Source: Rubripirellula tenax | GTDB lineage: Bacteria; Planctomycetota; Planctomycetia; Pirellulales; Pirellulaceae | Reading direction: 5' to 3' | Length of the DNA: 64,000 nt | NCBI RefSeq assembly: GCF_007860125.1 | Contig: NZ_SJPW01000002.1 | Location: 1,341,768-1,405,767 of the forward strand | Shown here: positions 43,333 to 56,600 of the stretch, piece by piece | Layout of the letters: each line of letters starts with the position of its first letter | Position numbering within the stretch: position 1 is the first letter of the stretch | Position numbers and translations under genes: made by a program | Notes under the pieces: model-generated | Databases searched by the model: none | The model's input: the letters and a program-made list of their open reading frames with translations, nothing else | What the model was told of the DNA's origin: nothing

Positions 43333-44109
43333 CTAGTACTGACGCACCATTCCGCTGGTGAAGTTCGGTTGGGTGGCGACCTGCGTCTGGCCGTTGGCGA
43401 CGGAAGCCTCGAAGTTGGCACTGATTTGGCGGCTCAGGACGGCCACCCGTTCGGTTGCCATGGGTTGCATCCCGTTGAGCGCCAGACTTCGTTGGTAGTT
43501 CTGGATCGCTTGGTTCAGGTCGCCGGATTGTTCGCGTAATCGGCCCAAAGCCAACCAGGCACGAGAATTATTTGGATCTTTTTGAACGGCATCTTCGAGA
43601 TACTTCAGGGCTGTCCCCGAGTCGCTGACTTCTTCGTAGAGCCTGGCCAGCTCGATTCGCGGTTCCGCAAAATTGGGATTTTGGCCTGCCCAGTTCTTCA
43701 TCAATGCGAAAGCCCGGTCCGGCCGACCGGTGTCAATCAGCAAAACAGCGAGTCCCCGGTGGCATTCCACGTGATTGGGATCGTGATCGAGGCATTGGTT
43801 GTAAAGGGCCTCGGCCTGCGAAATCTGCTGGGCGTCCCCACGCTGGTTGCCCAACCGGTGGTTCGTTGCGGCCAGATTGTAGTAACCATCTGCGTTGTTC
43901 GGGTCAGTGCTGATTACCTTTTGAAACTGCTGTAGAGCGGCCGAATATTGACCTTGTTCGTACAGCCTGGCCCCAGTGGAGTTCTGTCCACTGGCTGCCC
44001 AGCGACAGCCAGAAAACGACCCCATCGCCGGTATTGCGAGGGCAAGTATGCAAAAGGAGGCTCGAAGACCACGCGGGTTGCGACGAGAAATTTGTGTCAG
44101 ATTAGCCAT
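43333..44109 (-). CDS. TPR-repeat lipoprotein
   Basis: 258 aa from ATG 44109; the extension to 44151 is dropped because MANLTQISRRNPRG then leads into a lipoprotein signal (FCILALAIPAMGSFSGC, lipid Cys 35). After a short linker there are about five tetratricopeptide repeats between residues 45 and 225 (LYEQGQYSAALQQFQKVIST, NADGYYNLAATNHRLGN, VECHRGLAVLLIDTGRPDRA, PRIELARLYEEVSDSGTALK, WLALGRLREQSGDLNQAIQN). The C-terminus is a Thr/Gln-rich tail. TPR lipoproteins act as scaffolds in envelope assembly, such as type IV pilus or Bam complexes, but no partner is adjacent. Confidence 0.85.
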   Translation of the reverse strand: MANLTQISRRNPRGLRASFCILALAIPAMGSFSGCRWAASGQNSTGARLYEQGQYSAALQQFQKVISTDPNNADGYYNLAATNHRLGNQRGDAQQISQAEALYNQCLDHDPNHVECHRGLAVLLIDTGRPDRAFALMKNWAGQNPNFAEPRIELARLYEEVSDSGTALKYLEDAVQKDPNNSRAWLALGRLREQSGDLNQAIQNYQRSLALNGMQPMATERVAVLSRQISANFEASVANGQTQVATQPNFTSGMVRQY

Positions 44110-44632
44110 GGGGACGAGTCTTCCGTGACGCGGGTGGCGTTGCATCACCAAAGGGGTGGGCCACGTCCCGATGCGTTCGTTGACGTAGCCACGAAACTGC
44201 CCTTCGGCTCTGTCGCGGTTATCCGGACACTATCAACCGAGCTTCAATGCGTGCAAGACCGGAACTTTTACACCACGAAAATCGTCAAACGGGCTCGGGG
44301 GAGATTCCGAGACCCGTATCGCCATGCTTAAACAACCCTTCCAATCCCCCCAACCCGATCTAAACCCCGTCCCCCAAGTCATTTCCGTTGCGAAGACGAT
44401 CCGCCCGATTACACTCGGCTGCTGGTTCTCGCTCTAGAAATGGAACCCCCTTGTCCTGATTTGACCCAAGTCGTTTTCACCTACAGTCCCGCTTCGATCC
44501 GCCAAACCGGCGGGAACATCGGTATCGCCGGAATTCGATAAGAGTCGCGCGCCCCAGCCTGATATCCATCAGCGGAATCAAAACAATTACTTTGCCAACA
44601 CTGTTTGGCACCTGACATACGAGGCTTTGTTG
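44110..44632. promoter_or_regulatory. Long gap upstream of the giant surface-protein gene
   Basis: 523 bases without a supported gene between the divergent TPR lipoprotein and the giant gene, so both promoters should be here. Several short ORFs are shadows. GAGG at 44621-44624 lies 8 bases before ATG 44633 and is the ribosome site of the giant gene. The region 44340-44470 is less G-rich and C/T-rich (CCCTTCCAATCCCCCCAACC), possibly part of a long untranslated leader. No clear promoter was recognised. Confidence 0.35.
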
Positions 44633-47600
44633 ATGACCCTTCGTGACTCGCTTCTTCGCACCGGTAAACGCATGAGCGCTTTGGAACACGACGTTGAACC
44701 CATTGGCCACACTGCCAAGGACGCTGCACGTCGATTGCGTCAGAAACGTCGTCGACAAGACCGACGATTGCTAACGGAAGCTCTGGAGCCTCGTCAACTC
44801 TTGGCGGGTCCCGACTTGATCGGGATTCAACCCAACGAAGGTTCGCTGTTGCAAAACGGAACCGAGTTGAATGTTTCACCTCGTGAATTGGTTTTCCGAT
44901 TCGACGATAACGCCAACATCGACCCCAGCACATTGTCGGCCATCCGCATCACTCGCGCGGGCGAAGATGGTGTGTTCGAGTCGGCCACGGCAACGTCGGA
45001 CTTGGGCACCAGCGGACAAGTGTTGGTGGAGTTCCGCGCTGCGCAAACGGGCAGCCTCGGCAACGGCGTTCAGGTCGTCTTCACATCCAGTTCGCGCACC
45101 GGATCAAGTTTGCCGATCCTGACCGTCGCCGATCGCACCTTGACCGTCGATGTCAACAGCAACCCCGGTCAACCGACACGTGTCGCCGACTTGATCTCCG
45201 CCATCAACGGGAACGCAGCAGCGTCGGGATTGGTCGAAGCCATTCAAGTCAGTGGACCTTCGCAGGGCGAAATCGGAACACGCGTTCCGACGGGTCTGAC
45301 GTTAACGCTGATCGGCGCTAATTCGGCCGAAGCGGTGACGGACTTTGGCACCAACGGCGCCGTAAGAGTGCGTGTTGTTTCCGAACTGCCCGGCGTCGAC
45401 GGTCGTGGAACACAGGTTCAAATCGAACGACGCGACTTCGGTGGCCAAGCCAACCCGGTTGTCGTTGTTACCGGTTCGCTGATTCGCGTTCAATTGAACA
45501 GCAACGCCAGTTTTCCATCGACGGCGGCTGACTTCATCACTGCGATCAATACGAACCCCGATGCTTCACAATTGGTCACGGCGGTCTTGCAAGAAGGCAG
45601 CGTGTCGACCCCGATCGGCGGCGGCACCGCCGCGCTTCCGAATCTGACACTAAGCGGTGTCACCGACGTTGTGGTTCAACCGGGCTTCGTCGGACTGGGC
45701 GATTCGCCTCGCGAAGTCGTTTTCCGATTTGCCGAACCTTTGCCGGACGATCTCTATCAGATTGACATCCTGGGAAGCGGTCCGATCTCGCTGCGAAACT
45801 CGGATGGCGAGTTGTTCCAGGACGGCGTCGACTTGACGCGCCGATTCCGAATCAATCTGGGACCGAAAGTGGTTGCCGTGGTACCTGAACCGGTTCGCCG
45901 CGATGCAGCGACCGGGGCGCTGAGCCCCGACGTTGGTAAGATCGAAGTCCACTTCAACGATGACGATCTGGACAAGAACTTGGCCGAAACGGCTGGCTTC
46001 TATCAACTCGTTTTCACGCGTGACACGGCGACCAATCGCGACGATGTGATCGTGCCGCTGACCAACAAGCCGGTTTACAACAACATCACCAACATCGTCA
46101 CCCTCGATTATGGTCGGCCACTTTCTCGCTTGCCCGATCCGGCCAACACGGGGCAATTCCTCAGCGGCGCGGTCCGGTTGCGAGTAGGCACCAGCGAAGG
46201 TTTGGCATCGGCCCCGACGGTCATTCCGTTGACGACGGGTGTTGATCAGGCCGGCAGCACGTTCGACAGCGCCTTCAATCTTGATTCCCAATGGGCGGTC
46301 AGCGCCACGACAACATCGTCGGCGCGGCTGTCAGGCGAGATTTTCAACACGTCGTCTTATGACCTAACGTTGCCCGGCCCAGATTTGCCGGGAACTCGCC
46401 AAATCCGCCAGGACGATCCGTCTCGTTTGGCACGCACGGTCCCCTTGGATTACCTCCGCAACGGCGCCGACACCGTCAACGGCATCTCGGTCATCCAATA
46501 CGATTTTGCGCCGTCATGGTTGGGTGACGATCCGACTCGCCCAGGGATCAGCGAAGACAAGACGTACTTCAACATCATCAGCGAACAACAAAAGCAACGT
46601 GTTCGCGAAGTGATGTCGTTGTACAGCGAGTACCTAGGGATCAGCTTCGTCGAAGTCGAAGGTGGCCCCACCAGCCAAGCGGCCATCTCCATCGCCGTCG
46701 GCGATTTGTATGGCACCGTGACCACGCTGGATAACGCCGGCACCGTCAGCAGCGATGGCGGCATCGCCGTCGCGACGCGCGATCGCAACGGCGACGGCAT
46801 CGCGGACCTCGGCGTGATGGACTTCCAAGACTTTGACGAATCGATCGACGATCAATTCGGCGGAGAATTCTTCCGCGGTGCGATGTTCACCGTCGGACAA
46901 TTGCTCGGCTACGGTTACGCCGACGATCTACCGCAACCGGTCACGCAAAGCACCAGCTTCATATTCACGCCGGGCACCGACAACGAACCGGCTTTCCCCA
47001 GTGTCGCCGACATTGTCCACGGTCAATATTTGTACCGTCCCGACAGCACCGACATCGATTTATACAAGTTCACATTGGCGAGCCGTGGCTCACTTTCGAT
47101 CGAAGCATTTGCCGAAAGATTGACCAACCCCAGCCTGTTGGACACGACGCTTCGCTTGTACCAATTGGGCCCGCAGGGCAGCTTCGTTGAAATTGCTCAG
47201 AACGACGATTACTTCAGCAATGACTCGGCCATCGATGTCGAAAACTTGCCCGCCGGCAGCTACATGATTGGTGTCAGCGCGCGTGGCAACAACAACTATG
47301 ACCCATCGATCGAAGACTCGGGATTCGGCGGACTGACAGAAGGCAATTACGAGCTCGCCATCAACTTCAAACCGGCCGCCACCAGCGGAATTCGTGATGC
47401 GGGCATCGGCACCACATCGCAAGTGCTTGATGGTGACGGCGACAATCGCGCTGGCGGTGTGTTCGATTTCTGGTTCGTTCCGACGGACAGCAACAACACG
47501 CTGTACGTCGACAAAGCAGCATCCGCCACGGCGGGTACAATTGGCACGGTCGGCAATCCGTATCGCGAAATCGACCTCGCCATCGCCGCGGCCCGCCCCG

Positions 47601-50600
47601 GTGACACGATTCGCGTTGTCGGCAACGGCGGCGTCGACGGTCGCGTCGAAACACCACTGGACAACTTTGCCTATCAAATCGGCTTCTCCAACAACGGCCT
47701 GCCATTGGTCGATGGTTCATCGCTGAACCTGCCCAAAGACGTTCGCATGGTGATCGATTCGGGTGCGATTCTGAAGCTCTCCGGTGCAAGAATTGGTGTC
47801 GGAAGCGTGTCGCCGTTGATCGACGCCAGCAACTCGGCACTGCAAGTGCTCGGTACGCCAAGCATCATCGGCACCAATGGACTGCCCGCACGCGATGCGA
47901 CGAATCAAATCATCCCTGGCAGCGTTTACTTCACCAGCTTGAACGATCGCACGATCGGAATGGGTTCGACGACCACGACCCCGCGTGCGGCACAACCAGG
48001 CGACTGGGGCGGAATCGACTTCCGCGGCGACTTGGACGCGTCGGATGAATCGCGACGCAATCGAGAAGACGAGGGCGTATTCCTGAACCACATCCAATAC
48101 GCCGACATGCGTTACGGCGGTGGTGCGGTTTCGATCGGTGGACGTCTGGTTGCGGTTTCGCCGATCGATATGGCGATGACGCGACCGACGATCATCAACT
48201 CGAACATCTCCGATAGCGCCGACGCCGCGATCGCTGCGACACCGGACACGTTTGCGGAAACCCGGTTCACCGAACCTGCATTCCAATCCGGTGGCGCGTT
48301 CACTCCCGACTTCTCGCGTGTCGGTCCCGAAATCCATGGCAACACGATCGTGGATAACAGCATCAACGGTTTGTTCGTTCGTGTTGTGACTCGCACCGGC
48401 GACGTTGTGGAAAAGGTGACTCAAGCGACCCGCTTTGACGACACCGACATTCCGCACGTGTTGACCGAAAACTTGGTGATCCAAGGCACGCCGGGCGGCC
48501 CTCTGCTGCAATCATCGGCCCCTTCGTCGTTGTTGATTCGCTTGCAACCGACGTTGACCGGAAGCGTGCCCGTGGGCACCTATGCGTACCGGATCACCAA
48601 CGTCGATTCGCGTGGTTTGGAATCCGCGTCCAGCCAAACTTCGGTTTCGGTAGCGTTGGCAGCGACGGGCGGTATTCGCTTGACCCAGCTGCCGACCACC
48701 GGTGCAGGATCAGACTTCGTTTCACGCCGCTTGTATCGGGCGACCATCGATCCGACGACCGGATTGCCGGGCGAATTCCGCTTTGTCGAACAGCTCAACG
48801 CATCCGACACTTCGTTCACCGACAATGACGCAGTCGGTACGACATTGTTGTCAACAGCCACACAGGTTTTGCGTAGCCGCTTGGACGCCAGCTTGGTCAT
48901 TGATCCAGGAACCGTTCTAAAAATCGACGGTGCAAGAATCGAAGCTCGCTTCGGAGGCAATTTGACGGCCGAAGGTTCGCCAAGCTTGCCGATCGTATTC
49001 ACGTCGCTGGAAGATCAACGCTACGGTAGCGGCGGGACGTTCGACACGAACGACCGTGGCGACGAAGGCGAACTGAATCCTGGCGATTGGGGTGGCATCT
49101 ACATCGGTGCGGCGTCGTCGGCCAGCATCGACCAAGCGGTGATCGCCGGCGCCGGCGGAACAACACGGATTGAAGGCGGATTTGCTTCCTTCAACGCCAT
49201 CGAAGTTCAACAAGGCCATCTACGTTTGGCGAACTCGCGTTTAGAACAGAACGCCAATGGCCGAGGAAACACCAACGGCGAACGGGTCGGTCGTGGAGAT
49301 AACGCCGCGGGTGCGGTGTTCGTTCGCGCTGCAACACCCATCATCGTCGACAACTTATTCATCGGTAACGAAGCGGGCGCGTTGTCGTTCGATATCAATT
49401 CATTGTCCAGCGTCGAAGTCAACGATCCTGGACGGGCAACGGGCTTGATCGACAAGTCGAATGTGATCGGCAATGCCGGACCGCTTGTTCAAGGCAACGT
49501 GCTTAGCGACAACTCGGTCAACGGCATGGTGATTCGTGGCGGTCAATTGGCTACCGCGGGCGTGTGGGATGACATCGACATCGTTCACGTCGTGAACGAT
49601 TCGATCGAAATCCCGAATCAACACATCTTTGGCGGCCTGCGTTTGCAAAGCGACGCACGGGGATCACTGGTCGTCAAGTTCCTCAGCGATGAAGGCGAAA
49701 CGGCCGGCATCGTTGTGGGCGGTTCGCTGGCGACCGCATCGGACGAATTCCGTGACATCGCCGATCGGATTGGCGGATCGTTGCAGATCATCGGCCATCC
49801 GGACTTCCCCGTCATTTTGACGACCCTAGCCGACGATACGGCCGGTGCTGGGTTCACGTTGGCCGGGTTGCCCCAGTTGGACACCAACAATGACGGCAAC
49901 GTGATCGACGATTTGGCCGGTCAGCAAAACGACGGCTTCATCCGGTTGCCCACGGGTCCGGAAGTCGACCGCGGAACGGTCATCGACAACGACGTTGATG
50001 TCAACACGCCGGGATACTTCGAAGCCTCGATTGGTGCCGGCAACGCAGTCAACTTTGGCGGCAGCGGTGTGACGGTCGAAGACTTGGCGGCCGGCGCTGT
50101 TTTGGTCAACCAGAACTACGTGTTCCAGTACAACACCTATATCGATTTGCCCGGCAGCGTCGTTAACTTGGCGAACACCACGGTGACTCAAGCACCGACG
50201 TTGATCGCCGACGATGTGGTTGAAAGCCGTGGAACGTTCCCGGGTCCCAACGGCACCGTGAACTGGGTCGCAACATCGTCGTTCTTAGACGGCGTAACGC
50301 GACTGTTTTCCAAGTTGGATCTCGATGGTGGGGCCGCGGCACTTGGCGACATCCGTGTGATCAGCTACTTGGACGAAGACGTCGAAGGCGTTTCGGACGA
50401 CATCCTGGTCACATCCGGTACACCCGGTGCGTCCGACTTCCGAGCCTTCACGATCGACGGCCCGCGCCGCATCGGTTTCTCGCACGGCGGTTACTACATC
50501 CCCGACGGCACGAACCTGATCAACGCCACCTACGAAGGTTGGGCGGCTGACCAATTCAACGAATTGCAAACCGCAATCCAGGCTGGGACGCAAGCATTTA

Positions 50601-53600
50601 GTATTCCCGGCACGATCGACCTGAACAGTCTGCCCCAAGGAGCCGATCCGGACTTCGGCACTCGCTTTGGACCGGCTGACGTGACGACCGCGTTCTCGTG
50701 GGCGGCTGTCGCAACCGAGACGACGTCAACGGTCACGGCGTTCCTAGAATTGCTGGCACAAGATCCATCGCTTGTTGCACCCGCCCAGCAGTTCGATTCC
50801 GGTTTGTGGAACGGCATCGTGATTCGCGAAGCCGCTTCGGACCGAAACGTTTCGGCGATCGCTGAATCGGAACCGGTACGAACCGCGTTCATCGATTCCA
50901 ATTCGATTCCCAGCCAATCGCAGTTCCTCGGCGAACTTGCGCCCAACGAGCAATCGGGTGACGAGAACCGCCGACTCGGCTTTGTCGTCGAAGGCGCGAT
51001 CAGCAAGAAGAGTGACTTGGACGTATTCTCGTTCGTCGGCCAGAGCGGAACCGAAGTTTGGTTGGACATCGATCGAACCGGTTCGCAACTCGATTCGGTC
51101 GTTGAATTGATCGATGCGAACGGTCGCGTGCTGGCTTCGTCCAACGATTCGATTCTTGCCGAAACCAACCCTGCTGCATTGTTCACCGCATCGGGCGTCA
51201 ACCCCGATGCGGCTCAACCGCTGTCCGTCGTGACCGAGCGTTTACAGGCCCAGCAAATCACGATTTCCGAATCGATCGTCGACGCGACGGGCGGAAGCTT
51301 GGCGCTGTCGATCGTTGGCGTCACAACGCCGGTTTTGGTTTCAACGGCGCAATTCCTGCAAGACCCCGCCGGATCCATCGCTGGCGCGTTGCAGAACGCC
51401 TACCCGACCCAGTTGGGAACGATCTCTGCGACGCTCCTTCGTCGCGCACCACGCGTGGTCAACCCGAACAATCCTTCGGTAATCACACGGCCGGGCGATA
51501 GCTTCGTCGTCCAACTGCGTTTCGATAGCGGCCTGTTCGCCGGTCGACAAGTGCCTGGCGTTATCGTGACCACTTCAACGATCACCGGCGCTTCGGTGAC
51601 CGCCAGTACCGCAAGCGTCTTGCTGGATTCGCAACTGCAAGATTCCTACAGCACCAATGCCAAGGATGCTGGGATGCGGATCGTGCTGCCCGGCGAAGCG
51701 GGAACACGAAACCTTTATCACGTTCGCGTACGCAGCAGCAACACGACCAATGCGTTGGACTTCACGACGCTCAACGATACGACGAAGCTGAAATCGGGTC
51801 TTTCCGAAGGCGCGTATCAACTGCAAATTCGATTGCAAGAAGTCGACGAGCACGCTGGTACACAAATTCGTTTGGCGGATGTTCGATTCGCGCAGAACGG
51901 TTTGCAAATCATCGGGCAACCGTTGCACTCGCCCCTATTGGGCGAGGAATACGAAATCCCCGGTGACAACGATTCACTGGCCAATGCCCAGCAATTGGGA
52001 TACTACGGCGCTGGCGCCGTGGGTGAGGCCGGACCACTGCAAAGCGATCGCTTGGCGAAGTCATTCGCCGGCACGATTTCGTCCGCGACGGATGTCGACT
52101 GGTACAGCTTCGATGTCAATTACGAAAACTTGACGCGCGGCCCCAACGACCCACCGCTGTATCTATCGACGGTGTTTGACCTGGACTACGCCGACGGATT
52201 CGCTCGCGCGGACATGGCGTTGTACGTTTTCAACGCGGCTGGCGAATTGGTCTACGTCGGTGGCGACAGCAACATCGCCGACGACCTGCCCGGTGTCGCC
52301 AGCAGCAACAACACCAACGATCTGTCGCGCGGCAGTGCGGGCACCCAAGACCCGTACATCGGTGCGGCCGAGTTGGCCGAAGGCACTTACTTTGTGGCCG
52401 TCGCCAACCAAGGCACCGTCCCGTTGCCGATCGATCAATTCTTCAACCAAGCCAGTGCGAACCCGCTGTTGCGATTGGAACCGATCGATTCGGTCCGTCG
52501 CATCGCCGAGGACCGCATCTATCGCACGACACCGCTTGGCGTTGTCGACGACACGGGTAACTTTGGATTCGATTCGACCGGTCAGGCATTCTTGCTCAGC
52601 GCCGGCGGCACAACGCTGATCAACCAGGAACCGATCACTCGGTCCAACGGAACCATCATCGAGGTCGGGTCACTGCTATCGATCAACCGGACCACGGGCG
52701 GACTGGAACTGGATGCGGCGGGCGATCCGATCGTGGTCGGCGTCGCCGGCGGCGCGACCGCATCGTCGCCAACGGTGCCCGTGCTGTTCGACAACAATTC
52801 GATTGTCACCAACACGTTTGATGACACGCTTTTGTACGTCAATACGGCGAACAGCTTGATCTTAGTGAATCCGTTCACCGGTGTGACGTACGGCAGTGTC
52901 GGAACCTTCGGTGACGAAATTCGCGATATTGCGTTCCGCAGCAACGGCGAACTGTTCGGCTACAGCGACAACGGTAATCCGGCGATCGGCGACGATGCTT
53001 GGTTCTATCATCGCATCGACACGGGCAACGCGACGCTGAGTGCGCCGCTCAGTGTCGGTGCCGGAATCTCGACGTTCAACGACCTGGTCGGCGACTTGAT
53101 CTTGGAAACGGCAAGCGACGACGGCTTGGAAGTCGAAGGGATCACGATCCGCGAATTCCAAGGCTCCGAAGTCGGTTACTTCGTTGCCAATCGCCCAACC
53201 AATCGCCAAGGCCTCAGCTACTTCACCAACGTGCTTTATCGATTCGATGAAGAAACAGGCTTGGCAACCGGCCCGCCCTTCGATTTGAACGAACAGGACG
53301 CCGGTGCCGGTACGACACCTCGCGAGAATGGCCAGATCAACACCGCGCCTGTGGGAACCTTTGGCAACCGCCTGGGAATCACCGGTGCCAACGAACTGAA
53401 CACGGCCGGCATTTCGGTACCCAGCTTGTTCGATGGCGACAGCTTCACGGTTTCCAACGGTGCCGAACGCGTCACCTTTGAATTGAACCAGTCGTTCACA
53501 TTGACGGCCAATACGACCCAACCCGTCCGTGATGGTGATACCTTCACGATCGACGGCGTTGTCTTTGAATTCGATGCCGGACAACGACTGGCGCTCAGCA

Positions 53601-56600
53601 ACGTGTCGCCCGCGGGCACACTCAATGCCGGCAACACCGTTCAGGTTCAAGGTGCCAATGGACAAATAAGGACGTTTGAATTCACACGACTTGGTGCGGC
53701 AAGCTCAGGCAACGTTGCGATCTCGTTGGTGACGCCGCAGGGTGCGGCGCTTCCGATCGATCAAATCGCCACTGCTTTGAGCAACGCGATCAACGCCAAC
53801 ATCGCCGACGCCGGCGCCATCTCGCGTGCGGGTGAAGTCTTCTTTACCGGCAGCAACGCGTTGCAGTTGACGACCGGTGGACCTGGTGTCGCGGTGCTTG
53901 GAAGTGGCGGCGTCACATCGCCCAATGCAGTGCCAGTGGTCGTTACCGAAAACGTGAGCTCCGATCAATTGATCGCCACGATGACGCGAGCCATTCGTGG
54001 TGCGGGAATTTCCGTATCTTCCAAGGGAACGCAGCTTTCGCTGCCCTCGGCAACGACCGTTTCGATTAGCGACCCATCGGCCTTGTCGCTTACCGGCGCG
54101 CCGGGCGTGACCAGTGGCAACATCGCTGTACTACTGTTGCCAACCGACGATGCAGCAACCATTGCCCAACGGATTTCGTTGGCAGTCGAAACTGCTAGCG
54201 ATAACAACACGCTTCCCAATGTCTCGGCCGTGCCGGACGGTCATTCGATCCTGTTCCAAGGTGGCGTTGTCGAATCGGCGACGGGCAACTTGGTGGCTGG
54301 TGGTATCGCACCGACCGGCAATGCACCCGGCGGTGGTGGTTTTGTCACGGGCATCGAAATCGTCAACGGCAACCTTTATGCCGTCAGCGACAACGGTGGA
54401 TTGTTCCGAGTCTCATCAGGTGAACTCAACACGTTCGGAAACCGACAAGTTGGTACCTATGTGACCACATCGACCGACTTGGCCGGACTGAACTTCACCG
54501 GACTGCGTGCCGGACCGGTGACCGCACTGGGCGCCGATGGCCAACAGTTACGGGACTTGTTGTTCGGGATCACGGCCAACGGCTCGATCTATGCCTTCAA
54601 CACTCGCGGCGAATTGCAACCCGTCTTCGCTGGTGGACGCACCAGCATCAGCACAGGTGTCGGCGGAGCTTTGGGGCTTGACTTCAGCATCGTCGACTAC
54701 AACTTGTGGCACGTGACCGGAACGCGAGGCAACGACGCTGGACACGGCATCAACGCGCTCGACAGCGGAACACGCGCTGCGACGCCCGGTGGATCCAGCT
54801 TGGCTTTCAACTTTGAAACGGGTGCATTCAACGGCAACTACCCTTCGGCGGCTGAGCAACCCGTCATTCGCAATGCAACGGGTGTCATCGTCAACCCGCG
54901 GCAAGACGGAACCGACTTTGACCGATCGTTCAACGTCCCCGGTGGTGCGAAGGGTGCGGTTCAAAGTAACCCGTTCAGCTTGGAAGGCATTGCTTCGGCC
55001 GACGAACCGATGCTGTACTTCAACTACTTCGCCGATACACCGGACTTCAGTGATCGATTGCGAGTCTTCGTTGTTGCGGCGGATGGCGTCGAACACGTTG
55101 TCGCGTCGAACAGCTTCGCCCGGGGAACCGGATTCGCCGATGATGATTTCGACGATGCACCATTGTCAGGTGCTTACGACGATGACATCGATGTCGATGT
55201 TCAACAACTGTTCAACCAGGCCGGCACTTGGCGACAAGCACGTGTGCCACTTGGCGAATTTGCCGGACAAGAAGGACTCAGTCTGCGGATCGAGTTTTCG
55301 ACCAGCGGAAACACGAACTCGTCAACACAGTCGATCCGGACCACCAGCGGCAAGTCGTTGATCGAAGGCCAATCCTTGGTCATCAATGGCCAAGAATTCA
55401 GCATCGATCTAACACCAGCGGTTTCGGTCCCATCGGGGCTGACGATTTCGTCGCTGTACACGGACCCCAACGCGATTGCTTCGGTCACGATCGATGGTCA
55501 AGCGTATGTGTTCAATGATGGCACGCGAACGCTTCCCGTCGGTGCGATTTCGGTGCCACTGGCAAACCCAATCGCTTCGTTGTCGTCCGATCAAGTCGCT
55601 GGTGCACTTGCCGAAGCGATTCGCGTCACACCACCGACCGGCACCGTGACCAGCGGCGTCAACTTCAGCGATGCCGCCGATACACCGGCAGGCGGAAACC
55701 GTCGCAACGACTTGTTATTCGAAGCAACGCCGTTGCCGTATTCCGGTGGCATAGCAACGATCCAAGGCACTGGCCGACTCGGCAACTTTGACGCCACGGG
55801 TGTTCCGATCAACATCGACGATGTTGACTTGGTCAGCGTCAATGTGACGGCCGGCACCACCATCAGCGTCGACGTCGACTTGGACTTTGATCCGAATTTG
55901 AACGCTGCGATTCGATTTTTCGACGCATTGGGCAATTCACTCGATGCCGAAGCGATTGCCAACGTCATCAACGACACCATCGATTACACCGCGACCAGCG
56001 ACGGAACGATCTACATTGGCATCAGCGGACGCGGCAACGAGTCTTACGACCCACGCGTTCCCGGCACGACGCAGAACGGCCAAATCGATAGCTACACCGT
56101 TTCGGTTGGCGTGACACCGAACCTGAGCGTTCTGACCAACGGCAACTTGATCGAAACCAACGGTTTGGCTTCGATCACGACGTCACCTGCCAACTTGTTT
56201 GCCGTCAGCGGCCAACAAACGTTGACGGGATTGCCAATCCGTGTCAGCCGCTTCATGAGTGCAGCGGAAGTCGCCGGGGCCGTTCAGCTAGCCCTTGCCG
56301 ATCGATTCTTCGAAGGGAACCTCGGAGCCATTCCAACCAGCGGCGCTGTGGTTCAATTGCCCGCGCTCACGCTCAACGAATCGGGACCGTTTGTCAGTGC
56401 AAGTGATCGATTCGCGGGTGGTGGAACGGGCAGCATCCTCGATGGATCGCGTGACAACGCGGCCGAAGGTGTCTACCTGGACGACTTCGTCATCGGCTTT
56501 GCCGAACGAGGCGAGATCGCGACGGGATCCAATGTGGTCGACACGGCCTTCATTACCGATGCCCGCCCACAGTTTGCAACGCCGGCCGATCCGACCAGCA

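Noticed and set aside
47717-48511. Long reverse-strand ORFs inside the giant gene (also 52862-53665 and 59954-60643)
   Set aside because: Expected from the biased codon use of the giant gene; no domain or ribosome site.
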